A stretch of 37,741 nucleotides of DNA from an uncultured Prevotella sp. (GTDB lineage Bacteria > Bacteroidota > Bacteroidia > Bacteroidales > Bacteroidaceae). Every line of letters starts with the position of its first letter. The stretch's first letter is position 1. A model generated the notes under the pieces. The model searched no databases, was not told where the DNA came from, and saw only the letters and a list, made by a program, of their open reading frames with translations. Location: contig CAMVAI010000029.1 in the NCBI GenBank assembly GCA_947165435.1, positions 1-37,741 on the forward strand, given 5' to 3'. A program made the position numbers and the translations under genes. This document shows, in pieces, positions 1-8,046 of this stretch.

Positions 1-83
1 ACACTTTATTCTTGATTAGCCAAGCTTTCACCAACCGGGTAAATCCGCTGAGCCTAAATAGATAAGATTTCGTATAAAATGAT

Positions 84-91
84 TACCTTTG
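84..91 (+). promoter_or_regulatory. Bacteroidetes -7 box TACCTTTG
   Basis: TACCTTTG matches the TAnnTTTG consensus. It ends 4 nt before the ATG at 96, so a transcript from it would be nearly leaderless for that ORF. Confidence 0.45.
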
Positions 92-95
92 CCCC

Positions 96-164
96 ATGGA
101 AGAGAAAGGTTTGTTGATGCTAGCCCGTATGGTGCTACCCAAGGAGGTGCTTGAGCGTGAATAA
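96..164 (+). pseudogene. Truncated IS transposase N-region ORF (22 codons)
   Basis: The 22-residue reading frame begins MEEKGLLMLARMVLPKEVLE. From memory this resembles the start of the short 'transposase N-terminal region' proteins that accompany ISAon1-type transposases in Bacteroidales, which are normally about 100 residues or more. Here the frame runs into the 8-bp repeat array at 157-180 and stops. A TACCTTTG box lies just upstream. It is most likely an insertion-sequence relic. The family assignment rests only on the opening residues, so it is tentative; a chance ORF cannot be excluded. Confidence 0.35.
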
Positions 165-180
165 GTGAATAAGTGAATAA
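157..180. repeat. Tandem 8-bp repeat, 3 copies plus partial
   Basis: GTGAATAA is repeated at 157, 165 and 173, followed by a partial GTGAAGAG copy. It truncates the ORF at 96-164 and lies between that relic and the terminator at 201-228. Confidence 0.9.
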
Positions 181-200
181 GTGAAGAGTCTAACGAGCAC

Positions 201-228
201 AAAAAACCGCCGGATTCACATCCGGCGG
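201..228 (-). terminator. Rho-independent terminator of the small lipoprotein gene
   Basis: A perfect 8-bp stem CCGCCGGA/TCCGGCGG encloses a 6-nt loop. On the minus strand it is followed by six T residues. It lies 30 nt downstream of the stop codon at 258. Confidence 0.85.
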
Positions 229-257
229 CATTCTCTCTCAATTCGAGTTCGTACTGA

Positions 258-446
258 TTACTTCTGAGCAGCGGTGCTGTCAACGGCAGTAGTGTCAGCA
301 GCAGCGGTAGTGTCAACAACCTCAGCGCTGTCAACAACTGCGATAGAATCAGAGTCAACGGCAGCGTCAGACTGAGCGGTCTTGTTACCACAAGAAGCGA
401 ACGAAATAGCTGCAACAGCTACGAACATAAATACTAATTTTTTCAT
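258..446 (-). CDS. Small Ala/Asp/Thr/Ser-rich lipoprotein (62 aa)
   Basis: The start is placed at the ATG that gives MKKLVFMFVAVAAISFASC: a short positive N-region, a hydrophobic core and a lipobox (SFASC, Cys19). An in-frame ATG 30 nt upstream would add a charged segment that spoils the signal peptide. After Cys19 the mature part (about 43 residues) is low complexity, rich in Ala, Asp, Val, Ser and Thr with DTTA/VDS repeats and net acidic, so it is probably an unstructured envelope-anchored peptide. It is monocistronic: the promoter is at 499-506 and a strong terminator follows at 201-228. Such short acidic lipoproteins are common in Bacteroidales and have no known function. Confidence 0.75.
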   Translation of the reverse strand: MKKLVFMFVAVAAISFASCGNKTAQSDAAVDSDSIAVVDSAEVVDTTAAADTTAVDSTAAQK

Positions 447-498
447 TTTTCTAAGCTTTTTAAATCTGTAAAACAATCATTTGTTTATTAAAACGCTG

Positions 499-506
499 CA
501 AAGTTA
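499..506 (-). promoter_or_regulatory. -7 box TAACTTTG of the lipoprotein gene
   Basis: The minus strand reads TAACTTTG, matching TAnnTTTG, 52 nt upstream of the lipoprotein start codon. Confidence 0.6.
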
Positions 507-675
507 GGCATTTTTTTGATATGTTGTTCATTTTTTAGGGACTTTTTTTTGTCCTTTTTTGTAACTTTTTCGCAAGTACCTGTTTATCAGACGATTGCGA
601 AATGTTAAAATTCGTGCATTTTTTACACTTAATCGTTTTTTCACTAAAAAAGGCAAAATAATGCGTTTTTTTGTG

Positions 676-683
676 TACCTTTG
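676..683 (+). promoter_or_regulatory. -7 box TACCTTTG of mtaB
   Basis: TACCTTTG matches the Bacteroidetes consensus and lies 32 nt upstream of the mtaB ATG, downstream of an AT-rich tract. Confidence 0.65.
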
Positions 684-715
684 CCGACGCTAATTGAGAT
701 ACATGAAATAAGACA

Positions 716-2053
716 ATGATAGACTCTTCAGTTTTTCAAGGCAAGAAGGCCGCCTACTATACACTGGGTTGCAAGCTGAACTTCTCGGAGACTTCCACCT
801 TCGGGCGCATGCTTGGCGAGATGGGTGTTCGGCCCGTTCAGAATGGCGAGCATGCCGACATCTGTCTCATCAACACCTGTTCGGTGACCGATGTGGCCGA
901 CCATAAGTGCCGCCAGGCTATTCACCGTCTGGTGCGCCAGCATCAGGGGGCGTTTGTGGTGGTCACGGGTTGCTATGCCCAGTTAGAGCCGGAGCGCATC
1001 AGCCGTATAGAGGGTGTCAGCCTGGTGTTGGGCTCCAACGAGAAGGCGCAGCTGATACAGTTTCTCAGCGATGCCTTTGTCAGCCGCGAGACTGGTGGCA
1101 CAGCTGCCCCATACCATACGGTGAAGACGAAGGACATCAAGAGCTTTGCCCCCAGCTGTTCAAGGGGAAACCGCACGCGCTATTTCCTGAAGGTGCAGGA
1201 CGGGTGCGACTATTTCTGCACCTATTGCACCATACCCTATGCGCGCGGTTTCAGCCGCAATCCCACCATAGCCAGCCTCGTGGCCCAGGCCGAACAGGCT
1301 GCCCGCGAGGGAGGCCGCGAGGTGGTGCTGACGGGGGTGAACATCGGCGACTTTGGCAAATCTACCGGCGAGCAGTTCATCGATCTTGTCAAGGCGTTGG
1401 ATGCTGTGGAAGGCATCAGCCGCTACCGCATCAGCTCGATGGAACCCGACTTGCTGAGCGACGAGCTGATAGACTTCTGTGCGCACAGCCGGGCGTTCAT
1501 GCCCCATTTCCATATCCCCTTGCAGAGCGGCAGCGACGAGGTGCTGCGGCTGATGCACCGCCATTACGACCGGCAGCTGTTTGCCGACAAGATACAGCGC
1601 ATCAAGGAGACGATGCCGCAGGCATTCATCGGCGTTGACGTGATGGTGGGCTGCAGAGGCGAGACTCCTGAGTGCTTTGAGGAGACGTACAGCTTCTTAG
1701 AGGCCCTGGACGTCACCCAGCTGCATGTGTTTCCCTACAGCGAGCGGCCCGGCACGGCAGCGCTGAAGATACCCTACGTGGTAGCCGACAAGGAGAAGCG
1801 GCAGCGCAGTCAGCGGCTGCTGGCCCTGTCAGACCGTAAGACGCAGCAGTTCTATGAGCGGCACATCGGCCAACAGGCTGAGGTGCTGTTCGAGAAAGCC
1901 ACACGGGGGCGTGCGATGCATGGCTTCACCCGCAACTACATCCGCGTGGAGCTGTTGGCAGCCGATGCCCGTGCGGAATACGACAACCAACTGATGACGG
2001 GAACGCTGGGAGCATTCAATCACGATCAATCTGCATTGTTATGGATAAAGTAG
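716..2053 (+). CDS. mtaB: tRNA t6A37 methylthiotransferase MtaB
   Basis: This is a radical-SAM enzyme that adds a methylthio group to N6-threonylcarbamoyladenosine at position 37 of ANN-decoding tRNAs. The N-terminal methylthiotransferase domain carries the three auxiliary-cluster cysteines Cys19, Cys55 and Cys86 (YTLGC, INTCSVT, VVTGCY). The radical-SAM cluster motif is Cys164-x3-Cys168-x2-Cys171 (CDYFCTYC), followed by IPYARG. The C-terminal residues from about 375 look like a TRAM RNA-binding domain. The length (445 aa) is usual for the family; MtaB is favoured over MiaB/RimO from the overall sequence style and size. The last 13 nt overlap the glycosyltransferase start, so the two are co-transcribed from the box at 676-683. 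Confidence 0.92.
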   Translation: MIDSSVFQGKKAAYYTLGCKLNFSETSTFGRMLGEMGVRPVQNGEHADICLINTCSVTDVADHKCRQAIHRLVRQHQGAFVVVTGCYAQLEPERISRIEGVSLVLGSNEKAQLIQFLSDAFVSRETGGTAAPYHTVKTKDIKSFAPSCSRGNRTRYFLKVQDGCDYFCTYCTIPYARGFSRNPTIASLVAQAEQAAREGGREVVLTGVNIGDFGKSTGEQFIDLVKALDAVEGISRYRISSMEPDLLSDELIDFCAHSRAFMPHFHIPLQSGSDEVLRLMHRHYDRQLFADKIQRIKETMPQAFIGVDVMVGCRGETPECFEETYSFLEALDVTQLHVFPYSERPGTAALKIPYVVADKEKRQRSQRLLALSDRKTQQFYERHIGQQAEVLFEKATRGRAMHGFTRNYIRVELLAADARAEYDNQLMTGTLGAFNHDQSALLWIK

Positions 2054-3072
2054 CCATTGTAATACTGAACTGGAACGGGGCTAAGATGCTGGCCGAGTAT
2101 CTGCCTACGGTGTTGAACTATTCGCGCGACGAGGCTACGGTATATGTGGCCGACAATGCCTCTACCGACGATTCGCTGCAGCTGCTCAGCAGCCGTTTCG
2201 CCGAGTGCAAGACCATCGCCCTGGAGCGCAACTGGGGCTTTGCCGAGGGCTACAACAGAGCCTTGCGCCAGATAGAGGCCGAATACTACCTGTTGCTCAA
2301 TTCAGACATCGAGGTGACGCACCACTGGCTCACCCCGCTGGTGGAGTTTATGGATGCCCACCCGGAAGTGGCGGCATGCCAGCCCAAGCTGCTCTCCATA
2401 TATAATAAGGATATGTTCGAGTATGCCGGAGCCAGCGGCGGGTATCTTGACCGCTACGGCTATCCGTTCTGTCGGGGGCGACTCTTCGACACCATTGAGG
2501 AGGACAACGGACAGTACGACTATGCTACGGAAATTGACTGGGCCACGGGGGCGGCACTGATGGTGCGCTCGAAAGACTATTGGGAGAGTGGGGGATTGGA
2601 CGGGCGTTTCTTTGCCCACAACGAAGAGATTGACTTCTGCTGGCGGCTGCGCATCCGTGGGCGGAAGATTTTCTGCCTGCCCGAAAGCTATGTGTATCAT
2701 GTGGGGGGCGGCACGCTGCCTAAGTCGAACCCAATGAAGACATTCCTGAATTTCCGCAACAACTTGACGATGCTCTACAAGTGTCTGCCCGAACAGGAAC
2801 TGCGGCATGTCATGCGTATGCGATGGTTGCTCGACTATGTGGCAGCATGGGAAACACTCGTCTTGAAAGGTAACTGGGGCGACTTCAAAGCCATCTGTCG
2901 CGCACGCCGGGCCTTCAGCCGATGGAAACACGATTTCGATGAAGACCGGAGGTTGATTCAGCAAACACGCCACACAGAGAACGCTGGCGACCGCTGTCCC
3001 TTTGCGCTGCTTTGGCAGTATTATGCCAAGGGGCGAAGACGCTTCAGTGACTTGCCTTCATCGCCTCGGTAA
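2041..3072 (+). CDS. Glycosyltransferase family 2
   Basis: This 343-aa protein has a GT-A fold signature. An N-terminal beta strand KVAIVILNWNG is followed by VADNASTDDS (nucleotide-sugar binding), LLLNSDIEV (the metal-binding NSD, equivalent to DxD) and DWATGAALMVR, which is typical of rhamnosyltransferase-like GT2 enzymes. The region around HNEEIDFCWRLR contains the expected catalytic acidic residues. There is no signal peptide, so it probably acts at the cytoplasmic face on cell-surface glycan precursors. The sugar and acceptor cannot be read from sequence. Its ATG lies inside the 3' end of mtaB (13-nt overlap). It converges on the MFS gene; the 119-bp gap holds only short imperfect repeats (GCCTCGTTGGGCC twice) and a weak CCTGTC/GACAGG hairpin. 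Confidence 0.88.
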   Translation: MDKVAIVILNWNGAKMLAEYLPTVLNYSRDEATVYVADNASTDDSLQLLSSRFAECKTIALERNWGFAEGYNRALRQIEAEYYLLLNSDIEVTHHWLTPLVEFMDAHPEVAACQPKLLSIYNKDMFEYAGASGGYLDRYGYPFCRGRLFDTIEEDNGQYDYATEIDWATGAALMVRSKDYWESGGLDGRFFAHNEEIDFCWRLRIRGRKIFCLPESYVYHVGGGTLPKSNPMKTFLNFRNNLTMLYKCLPEQELRHVMRMRWLLDYVAAWETLVLKGNWGDFKAICRARRAFSRWKHDFDEDRRLIQQTRHTENAGDRCPFALLWQYYAKGRRRFSDLPSSPR

Positions 3073-3191
3073 GCGTGTCTCGATGAGCCCGCATTGACGA
3101 GCCTGCATTGATGAACCAGCCTCGTTGGGCCAGCATTGAGGGGCTGCCTCGTTGGGCCTGTCTTGACAGGTCTTTATCCTCTATGAGCCCC

Positions 3192-4412
3192 CTAATCCTC
3201 GATTTTCCTGGACAGGAAGAATGGACGGGTGTGCATGAAGAAGAGCACCACGCCGGTCAGATTGACAAGGGCAACCATCCAGAAGGCTGCCGAATAGCCT
3301 GCCAATTCTGCCACAAAGCCTCCGAAGAGTATGCCCATTCCCATGCCGATGTCCCACGAAATGAGGATGGTGGAATTGGCTGTTCCCCGTTCGTTGTGGT
3401 GGGCCATAGAAATCATCATGTTCTGGAAGGCGGGCCACAGGTGTCCGTTGCCCAGGCCGATGAGTATGGCCGACCCGTAGTAGCCTGTAGCAATGAGCAT
3501 CGGGGCCAGCCCTGCCATCTGTTCCGTGGCTACCAGGGTGGGCATGAGTATGAACAGCGTGTAGCCCACGAGCGAGATGACCATCCCCTCCGATGCGTTA
3601 TGTACCAGCCTTCCTTGGCGCAACGCCTTGCCCCCCTGCAGGCGCGACAGCATCAGTCCGGCAGCACAGAGCAAGAACCAGGCTCCCGTGCCGCCCGTCA
3701 TGCCCATCGCCTGTTTGCTGTAGATGGCCAGATAGTTGCTCAGCGTGCCGAAGCAGAAGCCGAAGAAAACCATGTTGGCACCCACCAGCCATCCGCGCTG
3801 CAGGAAGAAGCGGTCCATCGACAGGCGGCGCTTGTTGTCTTGCGACGGCTTGGGTGTCAGGGTGACGGTGGCGTCAACAGCCAGCCCGAGTGTGGCTATG
3901 GCAAGCGCCATCCAGAAGAGCAGTTGGAAATTGTGCGTGTGGCTATACACGAAGATGGCAAATGTCGGCGATATGGCCATTGCCAGGTTGTTGGACAGTC
4001 CGTAATAGCCGATGCCCTCGTTGCGGCGGCTCGACGGCAGCACATCGATGGCTACGGTGGAATTGGCCACGGTGACGGCTCCGAAGGGGCCTCCGTGCAG
4101 TGTGCGGACAATGGTAAATAGCAGCAGCGTGGAGGCTGCCAGATAGCCAGCAAAGAAGATGGCGAAGGTGGCGTAGGCGATGAGCAGTACCGTCTTTCGT
4201 GGGAAGGCATCTACGAAGAATCCGCTGAAGGGGCGGAACAGCAGCCCGGTGATGGTATAGCCGGAGAGCACCATACCGATGACGTCCTTCGTGGCTCCGA
4301 ACGTCTCATGGATGTAGAGCGGCAGCAGTGGTGTCAGCAAATAGAAGGCGAAGAACAGCGCAAAGTTGGCTGTCATCACCTTGCAATAGTTTCTATTCCA
4401 TAGCCGCTCCAC
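3192..4412 (-). CDS. MFS transporter
   Basis: This is a major facilitator superfamily permease of about 406 aa with roughly 12 hydrophobic helices, beginning around TANFALFFAFYLLTPLLPLY. The start is a judgement call. The longest open frame runs back into hisC and through the 7-bp repeats, which cannot be genuine. The GTG at 4412 gives MERLWNRNYCKVMTANF, and the preserved LWNRNYCKV segment resembles the N terminus of relatives; an ATG at 4376 is the alternative. The substrate cannot be predicted. It lies 61 nt downstream of hisC on the same strand and may be read through from the his promoter. Confidence 0.82.
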   Translation of the reverse strand: MERLWNRNYCKVMTANFALFFAFYLLTPLLPLYIHETFGATKDVIGMVLSGYTITGLLFRPFSGFFVDAFPRKTVLLIAYATFAIFFAGYLAASTLLLFTIVRTLHGGPFGAVTVANSTVAIDVLPSSRRNEGIGYYGLSNNLAMAISPTFAIFVYSHTHNFQLLFWMALAIATLGLAVDATVTLTPKPSQDNKRRLSMDRFFLQRGWLVGANMVFFGFCFGTLSNYLAIYSKQAMGMTGGTGAWFLLCAAGLMLSRLQGGKALRQGRLVHNASEGMVISLVGYTLFILMPTLVATEQMAGLAPMLIATGYYGSAILIGLGNGHLWPAFQNMMISMAHHNERGTANSTILISWDIGMGMGILFGGFVAELAGYSAAFWMVALVNLTGVVLFFMHTRPFFLSRKIED

Positions 4413-4416
4413 TTCT

Positions 4417-4470
4417 GTTTGAAGTTTGACGTTTGACGTTTGAAGTTTGAAGTTTGCAGTTTGACGTTTA
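4417..4470. repeat. Tandem 7-bp repeat, 7 copies plus partial
   Basis: Seven heptamers of the form GTTTGAA, GTTTGAC or GTTTGCA fill the gap between hisC and the MFS gene. The array ends 5 nt from the proposed GTG start and could vary in copy number by slippage. Confidence 0.9.
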
Positions 4471-4473
4471 CCC

Positions 4474-5508
4474 TCAATACTGCCTAAGTGCCGACAGCAG
4501 TTCGGCATTCTCGGTGCGCGTGCCGATGGTGACGCGCAGACAGTTGTGGCACAGCTGTATGTGCGTGCGGTTGCGCACGATGATGCCTTTGTCCACCAGG
4601 TAGTCATAGATGCGCTGAGCGTCTGTCATGCGGGCCAGAAAGAAGTTGGCATCGGTCTTATACACTTCCTCGCAGATGGGCAGTTCGGCAAACGACTGTA
4701 TGAGGTGGGTGCGCTCGGTGAGCAGCATCTTTACATACTTGTCTATCGTGTAGGGGTCGCGCAGCGTCTCTATGGCCTGCTGCTGGGTGAGCAGATTGAC
4801 GTTATAGGGATATTTCACCTTATTATATATGCCGATGATGGCTTTCGAGGCGAAGGCCATACCCAGTCGGATGGCTGCCGAGCCCCACGCTTTCGACATG
4901 GTCTGCAGGATGATGAGGTTGGGGTGTGTGGGCAGTTCCTGCCGTAAAGACATCTGCTGTGCGAAGTCGATGTAGGCCTCGTCAACGATGACGATGCCCT
5001 CGAAGCCCTCCACCACCTTCATGATTTCCTGGCGGTTCAGCGAATTGCCCGTAGGATTGTTGGGCGAGCACATCCAGACAATCTTGGTGTTCGCGTCGCA
5101 TGCAGCCAGCAGCTTCTCGGCATGCAGCTCGAAGTGCTCGTCGAGCAATACTGGACGGTAGCCCACATGATTGATGTCGGCACACACCTTGTACATGCCG
5201 TAGGTGGGTGCAATAGCCACCACGTTGTCGCGGCCCGGCTCGCAGAACACGCGGTAGGCCAGGTCGATGGCCTCGTCGCTGCCGTTGCCTAAGAAGATGT
5301 TTTCAGACGGGACACCCTTCACACGCTCCAGCTGGGCCTTCAGCTCGCGCTGTAAGGGGTCGGGGTAGCGGTTGTAGGGGTCGTTGTACGGATTCTCGTT
5401 GGCATCCAGGAACACGTGTGCCTCCTTGCCCGAATACTCGTCGCGGGCACTGCTATATGGCGCCAGGCTCCAGATGTTGGGGCGTACCAGTTGCTCTAAG
5501 CTCTTCAT
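4474..5508 (-). CDS. hisC: Histidinol-phosphate aminotransferase HisC
   Basis: This PLP-dependent class I/II aminotransferase converts imidazole-acetol phosphate and glutamate to L-histidinol phosphate in histidine synthesis. Visible motifs: LDANENP near residue 34; the GNGSDEAID loop; SPNNPTGN at 148-155; [10 protein letters not shown] around 173-182 with the PLP-pyridine aspartate; and the Schiff-base lysine Lys206 in [14 protein letters not shown], with Arg214 downstream. The length (344 aa) is normal. It lies 6 nt after hisD and is the third gene of hisG-hisD-hisC. Confidence 0.95.
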   Translation of the reverse strand: MKSLEQLVRPNIWSLAPYSSARDEYSGKEAHVFLDANENPYNDPYNRYPDPLQRELKAQLERVKGVPSENIFLGNGSDEAIDLAYRVFCEPGRDNVVAIAPTYGMYKVCADINHVGYRPVLLDEHFELHAEKLLAACDANTKIVWMCSPNNPTGNSLNRQEIMKVVEGFEGIVIVDEAYIDFAQQMSLRQELPTHPNLIILQTMSKAWGSAAIRLGMAFASKAIIGIYNKVKYPYNVNLLTQQQAIETLRDPYTIDKYVKMLLTERTHLIQSFAELPICEEVYKTDANFFLARMTDAQRIYDYLVDKGIIVRNRTHIQLCHNCLRVTIGTRTENAELLSALRQY

Positions 5509-5514
5509 CGTTTC

Positions 5515-6825
5515 TCAATTATTGTTGATTTCACGGAGTCTTACCGTCATCGCATTCTTGTGGGCGTCCAGCTGTTCGGCTTCAGCCATCAGCTCTACGG
5601 CGTGACCGATGTGGCGCACGCCCTCGGCGGTGAGGTGCTGGAAAGTGATTTTGCGGCAGTACGAGTCGAGGTTCACGCCGTTGTATGCGGTGGCATATCC
5701 GTGCGTGGGCAGCGTGTGGTTGGTACCGCTGGCATAGTCGCCGGCACTCTCGCAGGCGTATGGCCCCAAGAATACGCTGCCGGCATTGACCACCCGTTCG
5801 GCCATCTGTTCGTAGTCGGCTGTCTGAATGACCAGATGCTCGGGGGCGTAGGCGTTGGAGAGGGCCATCATCTCGTCGGTCGATGCCACGAGCACGCAGC
5901 GGCTGTTCTCCAGTGCCTGCCGGGCTATCTCCTTGCGCGGCAACTGCTGCAGCTGGCGGTCCAGCTCGGCCTGCACCTCAATGAGCTTCTGCTCGCTGGT
6001 GGTGATGAGCAGCACCTGCGAGTCGATGCCGTGCTCTGCTTGCGACAACAGGTCGGCAGCCACAAACTCGGCACGCGCTGTCGCATCGGCCAGCACGCAG
6101 ACCTCAGAGGGGCCTGCAGGCATGTCGATGGCTACCTCGTCGATGCTGACCTGCTGTTTGGCAGCCATCACATACTGGTTGCCGGGGCCGAAGATCTTGT
6201 ACACCTTAGGCACCGACTGCGTGCCGTAGGCCATAGCGCCGATAGCCTGCACGCCACCTATCTTGTATATCTTGCTCACACCGGCTATGCGGGCTGCCAC
6301 GAGGATGGCGGGGTTCACCTTTCCTTCGGGGCTGGGTGGCGTGCAGAGCACGATTTCGCGGCATCCGGCTATCTTGGCCGGAGTGGCCAGCATCAGCACC
6401 GTAGAAAAGAGTGGGGCAGTGCCGCCGGGAATGTAAAGCCCCACGCGCTCGATGGCCACGCTCTTCTGCCAGCAGTTCACACCCTCTTGCGTCTTCACCT
6501 TCTGGCCTACGAAGCGTTGCGAAATGTGAAACACCTTGATGTTGTGGTGGGCCAGGATGATGGCATCGCGCAGCTCGTTGCTAACCAGCGTCTCGGCCTC
6601 GTCCATCTCCTGCTCGCTGACAGCCAGCGACTGCAGGCTTGCCTTGTCGAACTTCTGCTCATACTCGCGGACGGCCTCGTCGCCACGCTGCCTCACGTCG
6701 TTCAGCACCGTAGCCACCGTCTCGTTCAGCCGGGCCAGGTCTAATCGCGGACGCGCCACAATCTCGGCCCATTGCTCTCTTGTAGGATAACGATATGTCT
6801 TCATACCCGTCGATAATGTGTTCAT
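5515..6825 (-). CDS. hisD: Histidinol dehydrogenase HisD
   Basis: This zinc-dependent NAD enzyme oxidises L-histidinol to L-histidine in two steps. Family hallmarks: YIPGGTAPLFSTVLM, the GPGNQYV segment, the DMPAGPSEV loop, the catalytic APEHLVIQT motif with its Glu-His pair, and SGTNHTLPTHGYA with zinc-binding histidine. At 436 aa it is of family length. The ATG at 6825 is 4 nt from the hisG stop; an in-frame ATG at 6804 (MKTYRYPTREQW) is equally plausible and would shorten the protein by seven residues. It is co-transcribed with hisG. Confidence 0.95.
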   Translation of the reverse strand: MNTLSTGMKTYRYPTREQWAEIVARPRLDLARLNETVATVLNDVRQRGDEAVREYEQKFDKASLQSLAVSEQEMDEAETLVSNELRDAIILAHHNIKVFHISQRFVGQKVKTQEGVNCWQKSVAIERVGLYIPGGTAPLFSTVLMLATPAKIAGCREIVLCTPPSPEGKVNPAILVAARIAGVSKIYKIGGVQAIGAMAYGTQSVPKVYKIFGPGNQYVMAAKQQVSIDEVAIDMPAGPSEVCVLADATARAEFVAADLLSQAEHGIDSQVLLITTSEQKLIEVQAELDRQLQQLPRKEIARQALENSRCVLVASTDEMMALSNAYAPEHLVIQTADYEQMAERVVNAGSVFLGPYACESAGDYASGTNHTLPTHGYATAYNGVNLDSYCRKITFQHLTAEGVRHIGHAVELMAEAEQLDAHKNAMTVRLREINNN

Positions 6826-6829
6826 GCAG

Positions 6830-7681
6830 TCAGAGAATCATTTTCTCAATCGGCGTCACCAGTATGCCCTGGGCGCCCATCTCCTTCAGCTTGCCGATAA
6901 TCTCCCAGAAGCGCTTCTGGTCTAACACCGTGTGTACGGAGCACCAGTCGTCTTCAGCCAAGGGAATGACGGTAGGACTCTTCAGACCTGGCAGCACGCT
7001 GACAATCTCCTGCAGACGGGCCTTCGGCACATTCATGCGCACATATTTCTTGTCCTCGGCGTCCTTCACGGCCTTGAAGCGGAACAGCATCTCGGCGAGT
7101 GTGGCACGCTTCTCGTCCGTCATCGCCTTGTGGCCTATCAGCAGGGCCTCGCTCTGCATCACCACCTCCACCTCGCGCAGGTTGTTGCTCACCAGCGTCG
7201 AGCCTGACGACACGATGTCGAAGATGCCATCGGCCAATCCGATGCCCGGGCTAATCTCTACCGAGCCGGTGATGACGTGTATCTCGGCACGGATGCCGTT
7301 CTTATCCAAAAACTTTCGCAGGATGTTGGGGTACGACGTGGCTATCTTCTTGCCGTTAAACCACGCCACGCCCTGATAGTCAATCTCTTTGGGGATGGCC
7401 AGCGACAGGCGGCAGCGCGAGAACCCCAGTCGCGAAATGATTTCAGCATCCTCGCCGCGCTCTACAAACTCGTTTTCGCCTACCACACCTATGTCGGCCA
7501 CACCGCTGGCCACAGACTGCGGGATGTCATCGTCGCGCAGATAGAGCACTTCCAGCGGGAAGTTACTTGACTGTACCAGCAGGGTACGCTTCGAGGCACT
7601 CACCTTGATGTCGGCCTCGGCCAGCAGATTCATCGTGTCGTCAAACAGACGGCCTTTCGATTGTACGGCAATTCTCAGCAT
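6830..7681 (-). CDS. hisG: ATP phosphoribosyltransferase HisG, long form
   Basis: This enzyme joins ATP and PRPP in the committed step of histidine synthesis. The N-terminal LRIAVQSKGRL, GVADIGVVGENEF and the SSGSTL phosphate-binding loop identify the catalytic domains. The length of 283 aa and the C-terminal segment after about residue 205, ending GILVTPIEKMIL, show the long form with its own ACT-like regulatory domain; long-form HisG does not need HisZ and is normally feedback-inhibited by histidine. It is first in the operon, with a TAnnTTTG promoter at 7747-7754 and a leader of about 60 nt. No clear His-rich leader peptide was seen. Confidence 0.95.
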   Translation of the reverse strand: MLRIAVQSKGRLFDDTMNLLAEADIKVSASKRTLLVQSSNFPLEVLYLRDDDIPQSVASGVADIGVVGENEFVERGEDAEIISRLGFSRCRLSLAIPKEIDYQGVAWFNGKKIATSYPNILRKFLDKNGIRAEIHVITGSVEISPGIGLADGIFDIVSSGSTLVSNNLREVEVVMQSEALLIGHKAMTDEKRATLAEMLFRFKAVKDAEDKKYVRMNVPKARLQEIVSVLPGLKSPTVIPLAEDDWCSVHTVLDQKRFWEIIGKLKEMGAQGILVTPIEKMIL

Positions 7682-7746
7682 ATTTTCTCTTTACCTTAAA
7701 TATGTTTTTTTTACTGTTGTCTCTTGTCTAATCCGGTTTCAGTTTG

Positions 7747-7754
7747 CAAAGGTA
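7747..7754 (-). promoter_or_regulatory. -7 box TACCTTTG of the his operon
   Basis: The minus strand reads TACCTTTG, 65 nt upstream of the hisG ATG. The rest of the 365-bp hisG/recombinase gap (7682-8046) holds the inverted repeat and promoter listed next and otherwise AT-rich sequence with no recognisable gene. Confidence 0.65.
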
Positions 7755-7937
7755 CTAAATCTAAACGAGAAGAACAAAGCTATTACGGAAATTCTATAAA
7801 AATTAACGGTTTCATCTTTGCACTCCAAGAGAATAACTCTATATATTTCAGATAATAAAGCATCAAAGCAGATATAAGTACAATCACGATTATGATAAAC
7901 AGAACTTCTGTTTACCATAAAAAACCTCCCTGCTCTA

Positions 7938-8003
7938 ATAATCCGAACTAAAATATACCTTTTCTGACTCTCAGATGGTTATAATCATTATAGTTCGGAT
8001 TAT
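7938..8003. repeat. Perfect 13-bp inverted repeat upstream of the recombinase trio
   Basis: ATAATCCGAACTA at 7938-7950 and TAGTTCGGATTAT at 7991-8003 are exact reverse complements separated by 40 nt. The inner arm ends 6 nt before the -7 box of the first recombinase. The pair could be an operator or a recombinase core or arm site. No second full copy was found at the right side of the recombinase block. Confidence 0.8.
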
Positions 8004-8009
8004 TTTTCG

Positions 8010-8017
8010 TATATTTG
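8010..8017 (+). promoter_or_regulatory. -7 box TATATTTG of the recombinase operon
   Basis: TATATTTG matches TAnnTTTG, 29 nt upstream of the first recombinase ATG; an AGGAGC Shine-Dalgarno-like sequence lies just before that ATG. Confidence 0.6.
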
Positions 8018-8046
8018 CTTCCACTAACCCCTAAATACAGGAGCTT

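Noticed and set aside
3157..3170. Terminator between the convergent glycosyltransferase and MFS genes
   Set aside because: The stem is only 5-6 bp with a tiny loop and a weak T-run; not strong enough to call.
4413..4607. Longer N terminus of the MFS transporter
   Set aside because: It would overlap hisC by more than 130 nt and translate the 7-bp repeats; no transporter similarity there.
5560..6744. 394-codon frame opposite hisD
   Set aside because: Shadow of hisD; His/Gly/Leu-rich with no family features.
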